This document shows positions 52,700-62,738 of a stretch of DNA of 64,000 nt, in pieces (within the stretch, counting starts at the first letter, position 1; each line of letters opens with the position of its first letter). A program made the position numbers and the translations under genes. Source of the stretch: Kiloniella majae (GTDB lineage Bacteria; Pseudomonadota; Alphaproteobacteria; Kiloniellales; Kiloniellaceae); NCBI RefSeq assembly GCF_002118315.1, contig NZ_MTSZ01000001.1, forward strand, positions 682,001 through 746,000. The letters run 5' to 3'. The notes beneath the pieces were generated by a model that was not told the DNA's origin, ran no database searches, and was given only the letters and a program-made list of their open reading frames with translations.

Positions 52700-54673
52700 A
52701 TGGGTATAATGGAACTGATAGAGGTAGAAGAGTTTGTCGGCAGACAATGGCACAAACTTATCGCCAATGCAGAAAGCTACCCTGCTTTTACTGATCAGGT
52801 TGTGGTTCTTGATGACGTCAAGGTTCTGCTCAGCGTTTTCTTTCGGGCTTTGGGTGGGGAAAACGCCATTGAGATTGCGGCCAGTAGCAGTGAAAAATCC
52901 AATCACCGCCTTTCCTTTCGTCAAAAGCTAGGCATAGACATCGAAAAGCTATCCCGCCCGACCCTTGATGGCCGGACGATGATGCTGCCGGATCAAATTG
53001 CTCTTTTTCCCCAACGATCTCTCAATAGAGATCTTTACCTTTGGCTGGCCGCTTTCTTTTCCCAGCAACAAAGCGAAAATCCGATTGATGTTAGCAATCC
53101 CTTGTTGGCAGACATCCTGTTCATTCGTCAAGCACATCAGGTCTCTCAATTCATTTTGAACGAATTACCAGGGTTACAGAAAGTCTATGGGACGCTTTCC
53201 CAAAACCTGCTGGAATTGCGCCCCAAACGGGACTACTTGCCCGATCAGGAAAAAGCCCTTGAAGACGTCATCCTGTATTTGCTTAATCAAGATATAGAAG
53301 AACAGGTCCCGGCTTTTTCCAATCGAGCCAAGTTATACCTCGCCATCATCCAGTGCCCGTCTTTAACAAATTTAGACCTCAGCGGGTTTGAGCAAGCCAA
53401 ACAGAATTATCGACCTTTCCTACCCGTTCCCCTATGGGGTGAAATCATTCCGACAGCCAGTACCAATAGCGCTTCTGAAACAGACAGCGGCGGCGGAACT
53501 AACAAACAATCACGGGATAAAAAAAAGAGACGGGCAGAACGACAGGAACTGGACCAGACTGAAAAAGGCGACGGCTTCTTCGTCAGTGTTTACGACAAGC
53601 TCATGGCTGTGTCCGATGTGATCAACCTGAACAGGAATATTAAGGAAGACGAAGAAGAGGACGCGCTGGAAACAGCAGATGATATTGACCGTATCACCCT
53701 GAGCAACCATCAAGAGAAGGTTGCGACCCAGATCAAGATGGATCTCGATTTACCTGCAAATGAGCTGGATGAAAGCAGGGTAGAGGCCAAACGCACGGTT
53801 CACGAATGGCACTATCGCAAGAATGCTTTTTTACCAAACTATTGCGCCATTACCATGCGAGAAGCATCTGACGAAGACACAGGCTGGGAACTGGGTAAAG
53901 AAGCTGGAAAACGTATTCGCCTAGTCCGTCGACAATTTGAAGCCTTCAAAAATGATCGCAAACTCTTACGCGCACAACCGGAAGGCAACGATCTTGATAT
54001 CGAGGCATTAGTCCGGGCACAGGGGGACCTAAAGGCAAGCGGGATCTGTTCTGATCGGATTTATCTCAACACCCGAAAGATTGATCGCGATATTGCTGTC
54101 TCTATCCTTATGGATGTTTCTCTTTCCACCGACAGTTGGCTGGACGATCGCCGTGTGATTGATGTGGAAAAGGAATCTCTGGCAATTCTGGCAAATGGCC
54201 TGGACGCTGCAGGGGATGATCTGTCGATCCACACCTTTACCTCTCGCAAGCGCCATTATATCCGTCTGGATCGGGTAAAGGGTTTTGAAGAACCCTTAAA
54301 TGACAAGGTCATGCAACGCATTGGCGCACTGAAACCCGGTTATTACACTCGTATCGGTGCGGCGATCAGGGTTATGTCTGAAGAACTGGACCTTCGGCCT
54401 AACAAGCAGAAACTCTTATTAATACTGACGGACGGCAAGCCGAACGATGTGGATCACTACGAGGGGCGTTATGGTATTGAAGACGCCCGAAAGGCTGTAC
54501 AGGAATGCCGCCGCAGGGGGATTACAGTCTTTGGCGTCACCATAGACCAGGAAGCCAAAGACTATTTCCCTACAATCTTTGGACGCGGTGCCTATCACAT
54601 TGTTGGGAATGCCGCGCGGCTCTCTCAGGCATTACCAAAAATATATCGACAGCTGGTGAACGCAACGAATTAA
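52700..54673 (+). CDS. norD: NorD protein with von Willebrand factor A domain
   Basis: 657 residues, soluble. The C-terminal vWA domain has the MIDAS motif DVSLSTDSW near residue 472, TDGKPND near 575, and YYTRIGAAIRV. The N-terminal half is helical, with a low-complexity acidic/basic linker around 250-320. NorD binds the NorQ ring and helps activate NorCB. AGGAAG lies seven bases before the ATG. It is the last clear nor gene of the operon. Confidence 0.92.
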   Translation: MGIMELIEVEEFVGRQWHKLIANAESYPAFTDQVVVLDDVKVLLSVFFRALGGENAIEIAASSSEKSNHRLSFRQKLGIDIEKLSRPTLDGRTMMLPDQIALFPQRSLNRDLYLWLAAFFSQQQSENPIDVSNPLLADILFIRQAHQVSQFILNELPGLQKVYGTLSQNLLELRPKRDYLPDQEKALEDVILYLLNQDIEEQVPAFSNRAKLYLAIIQCPSLTNLDLSGFEQAKQNYRPFLPVPLWGEIIPTASTNSASETDSGGGTNKQSRDKKKRRAERQELDQTEKGDGFFVSVYDKLMAVSDVINLNRNIKEDEEEDALETADDIDRITLSNHQEKVATQIKMDLDLPANELDESRVEAKRTVHEWHYRKNAFLPNYCAITMREASDEDTGWELGKEAGKRIRLVRRQFEAFKNDRKLLRAQPEGNDLDIEALVRAQGDLKASGICSDRIYLNTRKIDRDIAVSILMDVSLSTDSWLDDRRVIDVEKESLAILANGLDAAGDDLSIHTFTSRKRHYIRLDRVKGFEEPLNDKVMQRIGALKPGYYTRIGAAIRVMSEELDLRPNKQKLLLILTDGKPNDVDHYEGRYGIEDARKAVQECRRRGITVFGVTIDQEAKDYFPTIFGRGAYHIVGNAARLSQALPKIYRQLVNATN

Positions 54674-54806
54674 CATCAAATATATCGAAAATTATTGGCA
54701 AATTCGAAATAAAAAATCAAAATAAAGCTAGAAAAGACAATCCATTAACTTTATTTCATCATTCAGGTGCTACCTTTACGCAGGTTTCTTGAATATGGAA
54801 GACTTT

Positions 54807-56177
54807 ATGGCTGCTTCTTTGCCATCCCTACAACGCTTTGCGCGGCTTGATAGTAATTCTGATAAAACCGAAGTCAGCGAAGTTGTTGCTGCGGTCATCG
54901 AAGACCTGCGCATAACGGTTAAGAATACGATTGATCCCGCAACGGCCCGCAGATCCATTGCTGATCTACTGGACTTCTTAAACAGCCTGAAATCCACCGT
55001 GCATCCGGGCCGCGTAGAACTGGCACAATCCATTTCACAAAAAATCATCCCCGAGCTTTATCAAAAGGATGAGCCAACCGAATACGACGACTATGAATAC
55101 CTGCGCGCAGAATATTTACTGGTCAATCACATCTGTAGCAAAATTGCAGATAACCTTTCGCTGATAAGGGGGGAAGTCTCTGCCCATCCCGGTTTTAGAA
55201 AAGGTCGTCGCGAGTTCCCGGTTCACCCCCTGTGCATCTATGCCACTCTCTATGCTTCTGGTATTAGAGACCTGATGACCAAGCTCATTACACTGCGCTT
55301 TCGGAATAAAAAGATCCAAACCACAATTTATGAACCCCTCACCCGTGATGTCATCGGGGTTGGAAAAAACCATGCGTCTTTCTTCGAAGACAATGTGATT
55401 TATATTGATGAGCAGGTCACTAAACTTCTCGATTGGGGGATCGCTGCTGAACAGAACATAGAAGCCAAGAAATCAGATTCATCTGACGCATCACAAGAAT
55501 TTACGGGCGAAGAGCTTCTTGTGCAGGAGTTACGCGATAAATTAAAACTCCATTCAGAAATCAATGAATACTTTCTGCCACAAAGTGCAGGATTTGTCTT
55601 ACTCAAACAGCTCTATACGCTCAACAAAGGTCGCTTCCTGCACTCGGTCAAAGAAATCCAGAACGCGACCAAGTATGGTAACGATCATAGCCAAACCGTT
55701 TTACAAATTGACCAGATCGTCAATGAAACAGAAGAGCTGGAATTCGACATTATTGCCCTGTCTGCCCATGCCGTGGGCGAAGAAAGAAGCTTGCTGACCT
55801 ATAAGGCACTCCAGGACATCTGTATCGGATCAGCAAGAACCCGCGATGCTATGCTCGAAGCGCGCCCACTGATTGCCGCTGAACTTGGTCGGCAACCTAT
55901 TCACATGGCAAAACTGATTGTCTTTGAAGCACAGAAAAAAGTTGGCAATATCCAGAAGATCGAAGAGATGTTTGAAAACTTCCGCGAGATGATCAGACGC
56001 CTGAACCAGAAAAGGTTTGAGCCGGAAATCAAAACCTGCGCCAGTATGATGCTTGCCTCTAAAAGTTTGCACCCCTTGGTCAAATGGTTGGAAAACGAAG
56101 GAGCCGAAGAAGGCACCTTCTTCCTGCGCATGCAACAGGTCCAGATTACTCTCAAGAAGAAATGGAATATCGTCTAG
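54807..56177 (+). CDS. Large protein of unknown function behind norD
   Basis: About 456 residues, mainly helical by eye (SISQKIIPELYQKDEP, IASGIRDLMTKLITLRFRNKKIQT-type segments). There are no membrane helices, signal peptide, Cys cluster or nucleotide motif. I do not recognise the family. It begins 134 bases after norD on the same strand and may be read through from the nor operon, but no nor family with these features is known to me. ATG 54807 has GGAAG five bases upstream; ATG 54795 is an in-frame alternative. Function unknown. Confidence 0.68.
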   Translation: MAASLPSLQRFARLDSNSDKTEVSEVVAAVIEDLRITVKNTIDPATARRSIADLLDFLNSLKSTVHPGRVELAQSISQKIIPELYQKDEPTEYDDYEYLRAEYLLVNHICSKIADNLSLIRGEVSAHPGFRKGRREFPVHPLCIYATLYASGIRDLMTKLITLRFRNKKIQTTIYEPLTRDVIGVGKNHASFFEDNVIYIDEQVTKLLDWGIAAEQNIEAKKSDSSDASQEFTGEELLVQELRDKLKLHSEINEYFLPQSAGFVLLKQLYTLNKGRFLHSVKEIQNATKYGNDHSQTVLQIDQIVNETEELEFDIIALSAHAVGEERSLLTYKALQDICIGSARTRDAMLEARPLIAAELGRQPIHMAKLIVFEAQKKVGNIQKIEEMFENFREMIRRLNQKRFEPEIKTCASMMLASKSLHPLVKWLENEGAEEGTFFLRMQQVQITLKKKWNIV

Positions 56178-56225
56178 CAAGGTTCGCCGTAGATCAAAGC
56201 CATTCATACCTATTAAAACAGCTAT

Positions 56226-56265
56226 CAGCCCAACAGAAATAACAGGTGTGATCCCTGTTGGGCTG
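56226..56265. terminator. Perfect inverted repeat between convergent genes, probable terminator
   Basis: CAGCCCAACAG (56226-56236) and CTGTTGGGCTG (56255-56265) pair perfectly over 11 bases with an 18-base loop. It lies between the unknown gene (plus) and tnaA (minus), so it may act for both, although T-runs are weak. Confidence 0.65.
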
Positions 56266-56283
56266 AAGCAAACTATCTTTTAC

Positions 56284-57651
56284 CTATGACAGTGGCTCAA
56301 AGCTGGCCGTAAAGTGGCGCAGCATTTTTGGCTCTTTGGTAATTCGATATCCCGGCAAGGTATCTTTTATGGCGGAAAGCTCTTCGAAAACCTCGACCAT
56401 ATAATCCGCGTGAGATTGCGTATAAACCCGACGCGGAATAGCCAGACGTACCAGATCCATAGCTGCAGGCTTTTCAGATCCGTCTGGGGCACGTCCGAAC
56501 ATGACCGTGCCGATTTCGCACCCTCTGATACCACCCAGTTCGTAGAGCGCACAGGCAACAGCCTGTCCGGGATATTGCAGCGGCGCAATATGGGATAACC
56601 AGCGCCGGGCATCAATAAAAACCGCATGACCACCTGCTGGCTTCACCACAGGCACACCCAATGCATCCAACCGTTCACCAATATATTCGTTGGTGCGAAT
56701 ACGGTACCGCAGATAGTTTTCATCAACGATCTCGGTCAGTCCCTGAGCAATGGCATCCAGATCCCGCCCGGCAAGACCGCCATAGGTGGGAAAGCCTTCT
56801 GTCATGATCAGACGCGCACGACATTTCTCAGCTAATTCATCATCATTAAGCGCAAGCCAGCCCCCAATATTGGCAAAGGCATCCTTTTTTGCCGACATGG
56901 TCATACCATCCGCAAGGGCAAAACAGTCGCGTACAATCTCCTTGATTGTTCGGTCACGCTGCCCGGCTTCGCGCTGTTGAATGAACCAGGCATTCTCTGC
57001 AAAGCGACAACCATCAATGATAAAGGGTTTGCCAAAACGTTTGGCCAGAGCAGCGGTTCCACGGATATTTTCCAAGGATACGGGTTGCCCGCCCCCGGCG
57101 TTATTGGTGATGGTCAGCATCACACAAGGTATTTTATCGCCATACTCCCCCAGATAACTTTCCAGCTTGTCCAGATCCATATTCCCCTTAAAGGGATGGA
57201 TCAACGCGGGATCTTTCCCTTCGGCAATGACAAGATCCGTGGCCTCCGCACCACTGTTTTCAATATTTCCACGCGTGGTATCAAAGTGCGTGTTTGATGG
57301 AATATACTTTCCCTCACCTCCCAGGATGGAAAACAGGATTGCCTCGGCCGCACGCCCCTGATGTGTTGGAATGATATGTTTGAAATCCATCAGATCGCGC
57401 ACAGCCGCTTCAAAGCGATAGAATGACGGCGAACCAGCATAGCATTCATCCCCAGCCATCAGCGCAGACCATTGCTGTGATGACATGGCCGAAGTCCCGC
57501 TATCGGTCAAGAGATCAATCAGCACATCATCAGAATGTAGTTTAAAGAGGTTGTAGTCTGCCCGTTTCAACAAATCACGCCGTTCTTCCAGCGTCGTCAT
57601 ACGAATGGGTTCAACTGATTTAATACGAAAGGGTTCAATTATGGTCTTCAT
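56284..57651 (-). CDS. tnaA: Tryptophanase (tryptophan indole-lyase)
   Basis: 455 residues of the beta-eliminating lyase family: DLLTDSGTSAMSSQQWSAL, PTHQGRAAE, DTTRGNIENSG, RFAENAWFI, and PLP Lys near 256 in MSAKKDAF. At the site that distinguishes the family the sequence reads IRGCEIGTV, like tryptophanase (Ile where tyrosine phenol-lyase has a phenol-binding Arg). Some other segments (GLAGRDLDA, NIGG) look like tyrosine phenol-lyase, so the reaction is tryptophan to indole, pyruvate and ammonia with a small residual doubt. No tnaB permease is adjacent. A small ORF overlaps the start. Confidence 0.84.
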   Translation of the reverse strand: MKTIIEPFRIKSVEPIRMTTLEERRDLLKRADYNLFKLHSDDVLIDLLTDSGTSAMSSQQWSALMAGDECYAGSPSFYRFEAAVRDLMDFKHIIPTHQGRAAEAILFSILGGEGKYIPSNTHFDTTRGNIENSGAEATDLVIAEGKDPALIHPFKGNMDLDKLESYLGEYGDKIPCVMLTITNNAGGGQPVSLENIRGTAALAKRFGKPFIIDGCRFAENAWFIQQREAGQRDRTIKEIVRDCFALADGMTMSAKKDAFANIGGWLALNDDELAEKCRARLIMTEGFPTYGGLAGRDLDAIAQGLTEIVDENYLRYRIRTNEYIGERLDALGVPVVKPAGGHAVFIDARRWLSHIAPLQYPGQAVACALYELGGIRGCEIGTVMFGRAPDGSEKPAAMDLVRLAIPRRVYTQSHADYMVEVFEELSAIKDTLPGYRITKEPKMLRHFTASFEPLS

Positions 57652-57784
57652 CAAAAGGGTTCTCCGCTTTCGCCCCTTTTAGACGCTTCACTCCATAAAG
57701 GAGATAAAGACCGTATCCAATCGGGGCAAAGCGCCGCGGTTGCCTGCTGCTCATCAGCCTGCCGCGCTCAGCGCCCAAATTCAT
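57635..57784 (-). CDS. Possible small upstream ORF overlapping the tnaA start
   Basis: A 49-codon frame (MNLGAERGRLMSSRQ..., ending PFDEDHN) begins with ATG at 57784, has AGGG close upstream and ends 17 bases inside tnaA. It sits where the regulatory leader gene tnaC lies in Enterobacteria, but has no Trp and no similar end, so it is not TnaC. It may be a translation-coupling leader, a real small protein or chance. Low confidence. Confidence 0.3.
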   Translation of the reverse strand: MNLGAERGRLMSSRQPRRFAPIGYGLYLLYGVKRLKGAKAENPFDEDHN

Positions 57785-57856
57785 ACCCTGTAAAATTAGC
57801 TTGTTAGAAAAAATGTTTCAAGAGCGAAGTGAATTGCAAAAAGCTATTTAGCGATG

Positions 57857-59086
57857 TTATCGCTGAACCCAAATCGCTGTAACATCATCAGAGGGAAGTG
57901 CGGGAGAACGGGCGTAGAAATCATTCAACAGGACCTCTAGGGGCCTTTTCTCATTTGATTGAGACAGTGTTTTGCACACCAGCTTTAAAAGCCCATCATC
58001 CTCCAATGAAATTGCTTCTTCATCTGGCGTTTCAATAAGGGCATCCGAATACAAAAACAAAAACCCGCCAGGGTCCAAAGCAACCGCGTGATCTTCGAAT
58101 TTGACCGATTTTTTAATGCCAATAGGCAAGCCATCCGGCTTGCCAAGGAATACCTCATTCATTGATGAGGATTCTATAATAGGTGACGTGTGCCCAGCCG
58201 ATGCGTATGTGAGCATGTTTTGTTCAACATCAATAATGGAATAGTTTATTGTCGCGAACTGCCCCCTTGGAATAAGATCGATCAACTGATCATTGAGCTT
58301 TTCAAGGTACCGGGCCGGACTTTCAATATCTGGCTGTAAATCGTTCATCACGGTATGAAGTCGAAAGGTATTGACCGCGGCACCAACGCCATGACCGGTA
58401 AAGTCCACAATAAAAACACCGAACTTGGTATCAGTGATAGGATGAATACCCCAACAATCACCACTCAGTTCAGATGAAGCCTGATAGTGCCAATCAATCT
58501 TTACGCCATATTTTTCTTTGATGGAGAGAATATCCCGTTCGCGGGGCAGTAACTGCAACTGCATGGATCGCGCAGCTTGTAATTCCTGCTCTACTCTTTG
58601 CTGATACGTCTTTAGACTTAGAACCAGCAAACGATGTTCCAAGTGCGTCCTGACGCGCAGGCGGAGCAGCTTAAAGTCAATTGGTTTCGAGATAATATCC
58701 GTCGCACCAGCCCGAAGAACTTCATTTCGAAAGGCTTTATCATCATGCCCGGTTTCTACAATGATGGGCATGTCATCAAAATCAGGATCGGCCCTTACTT
58801 TTTTGAGAACATCGATGCCGTTCATCCCCGGCATCTGGATATCCAAAATCACCAAATCAGGTTTGGTGTCGCTAATTTTCTTCACACCGTCAAGACCATC
58901 TTCAGCGACATCAATAGCGCTAAATCCCGCTGAACTTAACTGGGCTTTGATAAGTTCGCGGATTAACATCTCATCATCAACAACCAATATCTTACAGGCT
59001 GTTATATCAACAAGCTTTACTGATACATCACCCTGTTCATCTGCCCCCGAACTATGAGATGCACCGACACTGGTTACTATTTCCAT
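57857..59086 (-). CDS. Response regulator fused to a PP2C-type (SpoIIE/RsbU) phosphatase
   Basis: 409 residues: receiver (about 30-155, acidic pair VVDDEML, phosphoacceptor in DLVILDIQMPGMNG), then a coiled linker with EQELQAARSMQLQLLP, and a PP2C-like domain (about 205-409) with DFTGHGVGAAVNTFRLH and a late DDVTAIWV. Such proteins dephosphorylate anti-anti-sigma STAS proteins. The STAS gene just upstream (59201-59506) on the same strand is the natural substrate. The start at 59086 is preferred over a TTG at 59170. There is no linked HATPase anti-sigma kinase. Confidence 0.88.
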   Translation of the reverse strand: MEIVTSVGASHSSGADEQGDVSVKLVDITACKILVVDDEMLIRELIKAQLSSAGFSAIDVAEDGLDGVKKISDTKPDLVILDIQMPGMNGIDVLKKVRADPDFDDMPIIVETGHDDKAFRNEVLRAGATDIISKPIDFKLLRLRVRTHLEHRLLVLSLKTYQQRVEQELQAARSMQLQLLPRERDILSIKEKYGVKIDWHYQASSELSGDCWGIHPITDTKFGVFIVDFTGHGVGAAVNTFRLHTVMNDLQPDIESPARYLEKLNDQLIDLIPRGQFATINYSIIDVEQNMLTYASAGHTSPIIESSSMNEVFLGKPDGLPIGIKKSVKFEDHAVALDPGGFLFLYSDALIETPDEEAISLEDDGLLKLVCKTLSQSNEKRPLEVLLNDFYARSPALPSDDVTAIWVQR

Positions 59087-59200
59087 ACCGAAAACCTGAC
59101 TGACAAATATTGATAATGGCGATCCCCCCGAACTTCGTCGCCACACAATGTGTATAATCTTTTCCTGCAAAAAGTATGCAGAGCATTCTCTTACAGAAAG

Positions 59201-59506
59201 TTACGATGTAATCTTGATAATTTCGGAAAACTTAGAGATTTCAAGCATCTTTTGAACTTGGCCTGTAGGCTTACAAAGCTCAAAACTTTTGCCGTTTTCT
59301 TCAGCAGCATCATTGATAATCAACAGCATACCTAGCCCAGCCGAATCAATTGAGTCCAAGCCACTCAAGTCAATGGAACAATGCGAACCACCATTTTCTT
59401 TTATTTCTGCAATGATTGCCTGTGTTTTAGGATTGTCAGGAAACCCAAAATCCCCCCGAAAAGAAATGGATACAGTATCGCCATTTTGTGTCGTTGAATA
59501 ATCCAA
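59201..59506 (-). CDS. STAS-domain anti-anti-sigma-type protein
   Basis: 101 residues. Signature SIDLSGLDSIDSAGLGMLL contains the Ser expected for phosphorylation in SpoIIAA/RsbV-type proteins (the D-S-A-G step). Its unphosphorylated form would bind an anti-sigma kinase or other partner. TTG is the only in-frame start (AAGG lies about ten bases upstream). It lies between a chemoreceptor gene (upstream) and the receiver-phosphatase gene (downstream), all on the minus strand, which suggests one signalling unit. Confidence 0.85.
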   Translation of the reverse strand: MDYSTTQNGDTVSISFRGDFGFPDNPKTQAIIAEIKENGGSHCSIDLSGLDSIDSAGLGMLLIINDAAEENGKSFELCKPTGQVQKMLEISKFSEIIKITS

Positions 59507-59559
59507 TGTCCTAGAACCTTCTAATGTCGTAACCAGTAATACCGTAAAGCTTTATAAAC

Positions 59560-61611
59560 TTAGCCCACAGACTTTAAGAAACTTTGAATTTCAGCCCGGA
59601 AAGTCTGCATTGTTTCGTCCAAAGATTTGGCTTCCCATAACATCTGAACTGACTTTCGTGAAGAACGCGCAGCTGACATAGTCAGGGTGCCCACACTATC
59701 AAGCACCATGTTTGCATCAGTACTGACACTGTTTGCTGTCCGCGCAATTTCCTGCGTCACTGCATTTTGTTCTTCTATCGCACTGGCAATGATCGTTGTT
59801 GCAGAATTGACTTCGTCCATGACACCCCCAATGCGTTCAATCGCAGTCACAGATTCACCCGTAGAATTTTGGATCGTAGTAATAATCGCTGAAATTTGCT
59901 CAGTGGCTTTTGCTGTCTGGGTTGCCAGATTTTTAACCTCTGACGCCACAACGGCAAAGCCTTTACCGGCATCCCCTGCCCGCGCGGCCTCAATGGTGGC
60001 ATTCAAAGCCAACAGATTTGTCTGTTCTGCAATGGCAGAAATCATTTCTGAAACTTCACCAACTTTTTGACTTTCCTCTTCCAGTCCACGAACCATATTC
60101 GTCGCTTGCTCAACTTCCGAAACCGCCGTTTCAGCGATGGTAGAAGACTGGGTTACCTGTTGAGATATTTCAGAAATGGACGCTGACAGTTCCTCTGCTG
60201 CTGCTGCAGTAGAATCAACATTTGATGATGTGCGCTCCGCCGCCAGTGCAACCTCGAAAGATCTGTTACCAGTTTTTGTCGTTTCTGTACCAGAAGATGA
60301 TGCCGCACCATCTATACGTTCGGCCACTTCCGCCACTTGGGCAATCAACACTGCAGATTGGTTCTCAAAACTTTTGATAGCTTCTGCGACTTCCTCTGCG
60401 CGTTGCAACTTGGCTGCCTCTGCTGCTGATTGTTCTTTTGCCAAACGCTCGGTTTCAAGCATACTGTTCTTAAAGACCTCAACAGTCACTGCCATCTCGC
60501 CGATTTCATCGCCGCGCCCTTGTGCCGGGATTTCCACAGTTTTATCACCTTCGGCCAACTTCTGCATTGCTTCGGTCATACCTTTAACAGGTCCGCCGAT
60601 AACACGCCCCAGAAGCAACGCAAGAGCAACCGCCATCGCCAGTCCAACGATACCGACAACAACCAATTCCAGCTCAGCCAGTGCTATTTCCTCTTGAGCC
60701 TGAACAGCTATTTCATGTTCATGCTCAGCGGCAATACGGGCCAGTTCTTCTGATGTATTCAATATGATCGCTGAAAAATTAGGCATTTCAACGTCCATCA
60801 TCTCAGTCAATTCAATCTGATCCCGCAGAACAACCTGGTAGGTTTCTTCATATTTTGCCCTAAGATCCTGCAGCTCTTTATAAAGTTGGCGCTCATGATC
60901 TGTATGAAGTTCCGGTTCTGCCGCCTTCAAGGTTTTATCAAATGCCTTGAATTCATCTGAAACCTTTTTTGCGTATTCTTTCTTCCCTTCGAACAATAGG
61001 CGGCCTGTGTCAACTTGAATAAGAAAGGCATGTTCCCGGGCTTCAAAGGCCAGATCAGTTAACTTGGTATTATTTTCAGCCCGCGCATCGGCAATCAACA
61101 CATCCAGATCCTTGATCATAAGATCAGCTGCAGGTTCCAGGTCCTCATCGACCAATGTCAGGAATTCGTGTTTTTTCTTAGCAACGATCAGAAAATCTTT
61201 GGCATAGGTTTCAAAAGCCACCTCAATATCTGAAATCAGCTTTTTATGCTCTTCGATCGGAATGCCTTCTTTAGCAAGTTTAATCGCTTCGGCTGTTTCT
61301 TTTTCATATTTATGTGTGGCGGCCTCTGATGCATCATCACCTTTTTGCACAAAAGCACGTGCCGCCCGGCTCATCTTCAAGAATTTGAGTTCAATATTTG
61401 TCGCCAGCTCCAGTTCTTTGGCAGCAAGCTCCATTTCCTCGACTTCATGCCCGACTTTAACAAAGTTCCAATAGGCCAATCCCATAACTGAGAAAAATAC
61501 GAGGATAACGACCCCAAAACTGCCTAGCAACTTTGTGTTTATTTTCAAATTTGAAAGAAAATTTAACGCACGGACACTCTTTGTCGAAATCCCGGATGTT
61601 TTATCGGTCAT
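59560..61611 (-). CDS. Methyl-accepting chemotaxis protein with HBM-like periplasmic domain
   Basis: About 683 residues: membrane helix 1 (about 30-52), a large helical periplasmic domain (about 55-330), helix 2 ([20 protein letters not shown]), HAMP, and a C-terminal signalling domain with [31 protein letters not shown]. The periplasmic part is helical and suits the helical bimodular (HBM) type. The ATG at 61611 is chosen; a TTG at 61659 has no ribosome binding site. It is upstream of STAS and receiver-PP2C genes in the same direction, an unusual combination worth a look. Confidence 0.88.
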   Translation of the reverse strand: MTDKTSGISTKSVRALNFLSNLKINTKLLGSFGVVILVFFSVMGLAYWNFVKVGHEVEEMELAAKELELATNIELKFLKMSRAARAFVQKGDDASEAATHKYEKETAEAIKLAKEGIPIEEHKKLISDIEVAFETYAKDFLIVAKKKHEFLTLVDEDLEPAADLMIKDLDVLIADARAENNTKLTDLAFEAREHAFLIQVDTGRLLFEGKKEYAKKVSDEFKAFDKTLKAAEPELHTDHERQLYKELQDLRAKYEETYQVVLRDQIELTEMMDVEMPNFSAIILNTSEELARIAAEHEHEIAVQAQEEIALAELELVVVGIVGLAMAVALALLLGRVIGGPVKGMTEAMQKLAEGDKTVEIPAQGRGDEIGEMAVTVEVFKNSMLETERLAKEQSAAEAAKLQRAEEVAEAIKSFENQSAVLIAQVAEVAERIDGAASSSGTETTKTGNRSFEVALAAERTSSNVDSTAAAAEELSASISEISQQVTQSSTIAETAVSEVEQATNMVRGLEEESQKVGEVSEMISAIAEQTNLLALNATIEAARAGDAGKGFAVVASEVKNLATQTAKATEQISAIITTIQNSTGESVTAIERIGGVMDEVNSATTIIASAIEEQNAVTQEIARTANSVSTDANMVLDSVGTLTMSAARSSRKSVQMLWEAKSLDETMQTFRAEIQSFLKSVG

Positions 61612-61819
61612 GGAACACCGCCCTAAATAACATTTATATTGGGGGTTATTTGATACCAAACCGTGTAAATTTTTAGTTAATCAAACTCATAACAATATTT
61701 TTGATTAATGACCTTTGTATAAAACAGTCCAGATTTTCTATATTTATTCTTATTTATCAGAGTGCTAATTCGTCATCGAGGCAACAATAACCTTACATTT
61801 AAAGTGGATATATTACCCC

Positions 61820-62281
61820 TCACCGGATCATCTTTTGCAGCCTCGGATCATAGTAAAATTCTGTCTTTTCGAGTACTTTCAATTCGTCACTATCGGGGTG
61901 ATTGGGGTTGATTAGAATATTATACTCATCCCGTACAATAGCCGACGGGATTTCAAGCCCGGCTTCTTTACCTTTTTCCAACCATTTCGTGCCAAAATCA
62001 CGAGATACATAAGTATCTGGCAGATGATCCCAACCCTTTGGAAGTTGCTTTTCCGTGACGCGTTTTAGCGGCAGATTATCAGGCGCCCAGATCGTGAGCA
62101 TGACCAAAGGCGGTAGAGTAGACGCAGCCTCATGGACAAAGCGTTCCAGCGCAGCCAGAGAACGCGAAGAAGCAGTATAGAGAACCGGCACCCCCTTATG
62201 ATGCCAACGGCCTGAACCGTAAAGCCCGCCCCGCCCTGATAGATCTGTATAGTTTTTATGGGCAAGCCGATACAGTTCCAC
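61820..62281 (-). CDS. RES-domain toxin
   Basis: 153 residues with the RES pattern: YRLAHKNYTDLSGRGGLYGSGRWHHKGVPVLYTASSRSLAALE, SRDFGTKWLEKG, IPSAIVRDEYNILINP. RES toxins degrade NAD+ (Res/MbcT type) in the cytosol when not held by the Xre/MbcA antitoxin. The GTG start follows the antitoxin stop by one base, so the two are translationally coupled. Toxic activity is known for the family, not shown here. Confidence 0.87.
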   Translation of the reverse strand: MELYRLAHKNYTDLSGRGGLYGSGRWHHKGVPVLYTASSRSLAALERFVHEAASTLPPLVMLTIWAPDNLPLKRVTEKQLPKGWDHLPDTYVSRDFGTKWLEKGKEAGLEIPSAIVRDEYNILINPNHPDSDELKVLEKTEFYYDPRLQKMIR

Positions 62282-62282
62282 T

Positions 62283-62702
62283 TTAGGCCGTCATCCCGTA
62301 TTTCATGCGGTTGATGATGTCATTGACAAAGCTGATACCCGCCATCGTGTCCAGGTAGGAAAACGCGTTTTTGTTTCCCAAGGCAATCTGTGGCGTTTTC
62401 ATCCATTCCAACGCCGTTTCCCGGTCATTGAAATAGTCTGTGGCAGAGGTCAGAACTCCCATGATCGCCAAGGTATGCTCACTCTGTTGCGGGGTAAGAT
62501 TCCCGTCGCCTTTTTTACGTTGAATACTGCGCAGGTTTGCCCCAATCAAAGGCACCAGATCACCTTTGGCCACACGCAAAACGTCCCCGGCATGATCAAT
62601 CATATCTACCGGTAGACCCTGCCGGATCACATTCAACGCATTTTCTGTGGTATTCATTGCCTTGGCATTGCCCCCAAGCAGGGCATATTCCGTCGCGTAC
62701 AT
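62283..62702 (-). CDS. Xre/MbcA-type antitoxin (DUF2384)
   Basis: About 139 residues. The C-terminal DUF2384 segment (FNDRETALEWMKTPQIALGNKNAFSYLDTMAG) is the toxin-neutralising region of Xre/MbcA antitoxins paired with RES toxins. The N-terminal part provides a helical DNA-binding region. GAGG is six bases before the ATG at 62702. The promoter carries a dyad that the antitoxin could bind, giving the usual autorepression. Confidence 0.85.
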   Translation of the reverse strand: MYATEYALLGGNAKAMNTTENALNVIRQGLPVDMIDHAGDVLRVAKGDLVPLIGANLRSIQRKKGDGNLTPQQSEHTLAIMGVLTSATDYFNDRETALEWMKTPQIALGNKNAFSYLDTMAGISFVNDIINRMKYGMTA

Positions 62703-62738
62703 GATCACCTCTCAAAGGTTAGTATCACTTCACCTATA

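Noticed and set aside
56284-57651. Tyrosine phenol-lyase instead of tryptophanase
   Set aside because: Some segments resemble the phenol-lyase, but the phenol-binding Arg position is Ile in IRGCEIG and RFAENAWFI is of tryptophanase type; kept as a minor alternative.
60176-60697. Long plus-strand frames opposite the chemoreceptor
   Set aside because: Low-complexity Ser/Ala-rich translation, typical antisense of a coiled-coil Ala/Glu-rich receptor.
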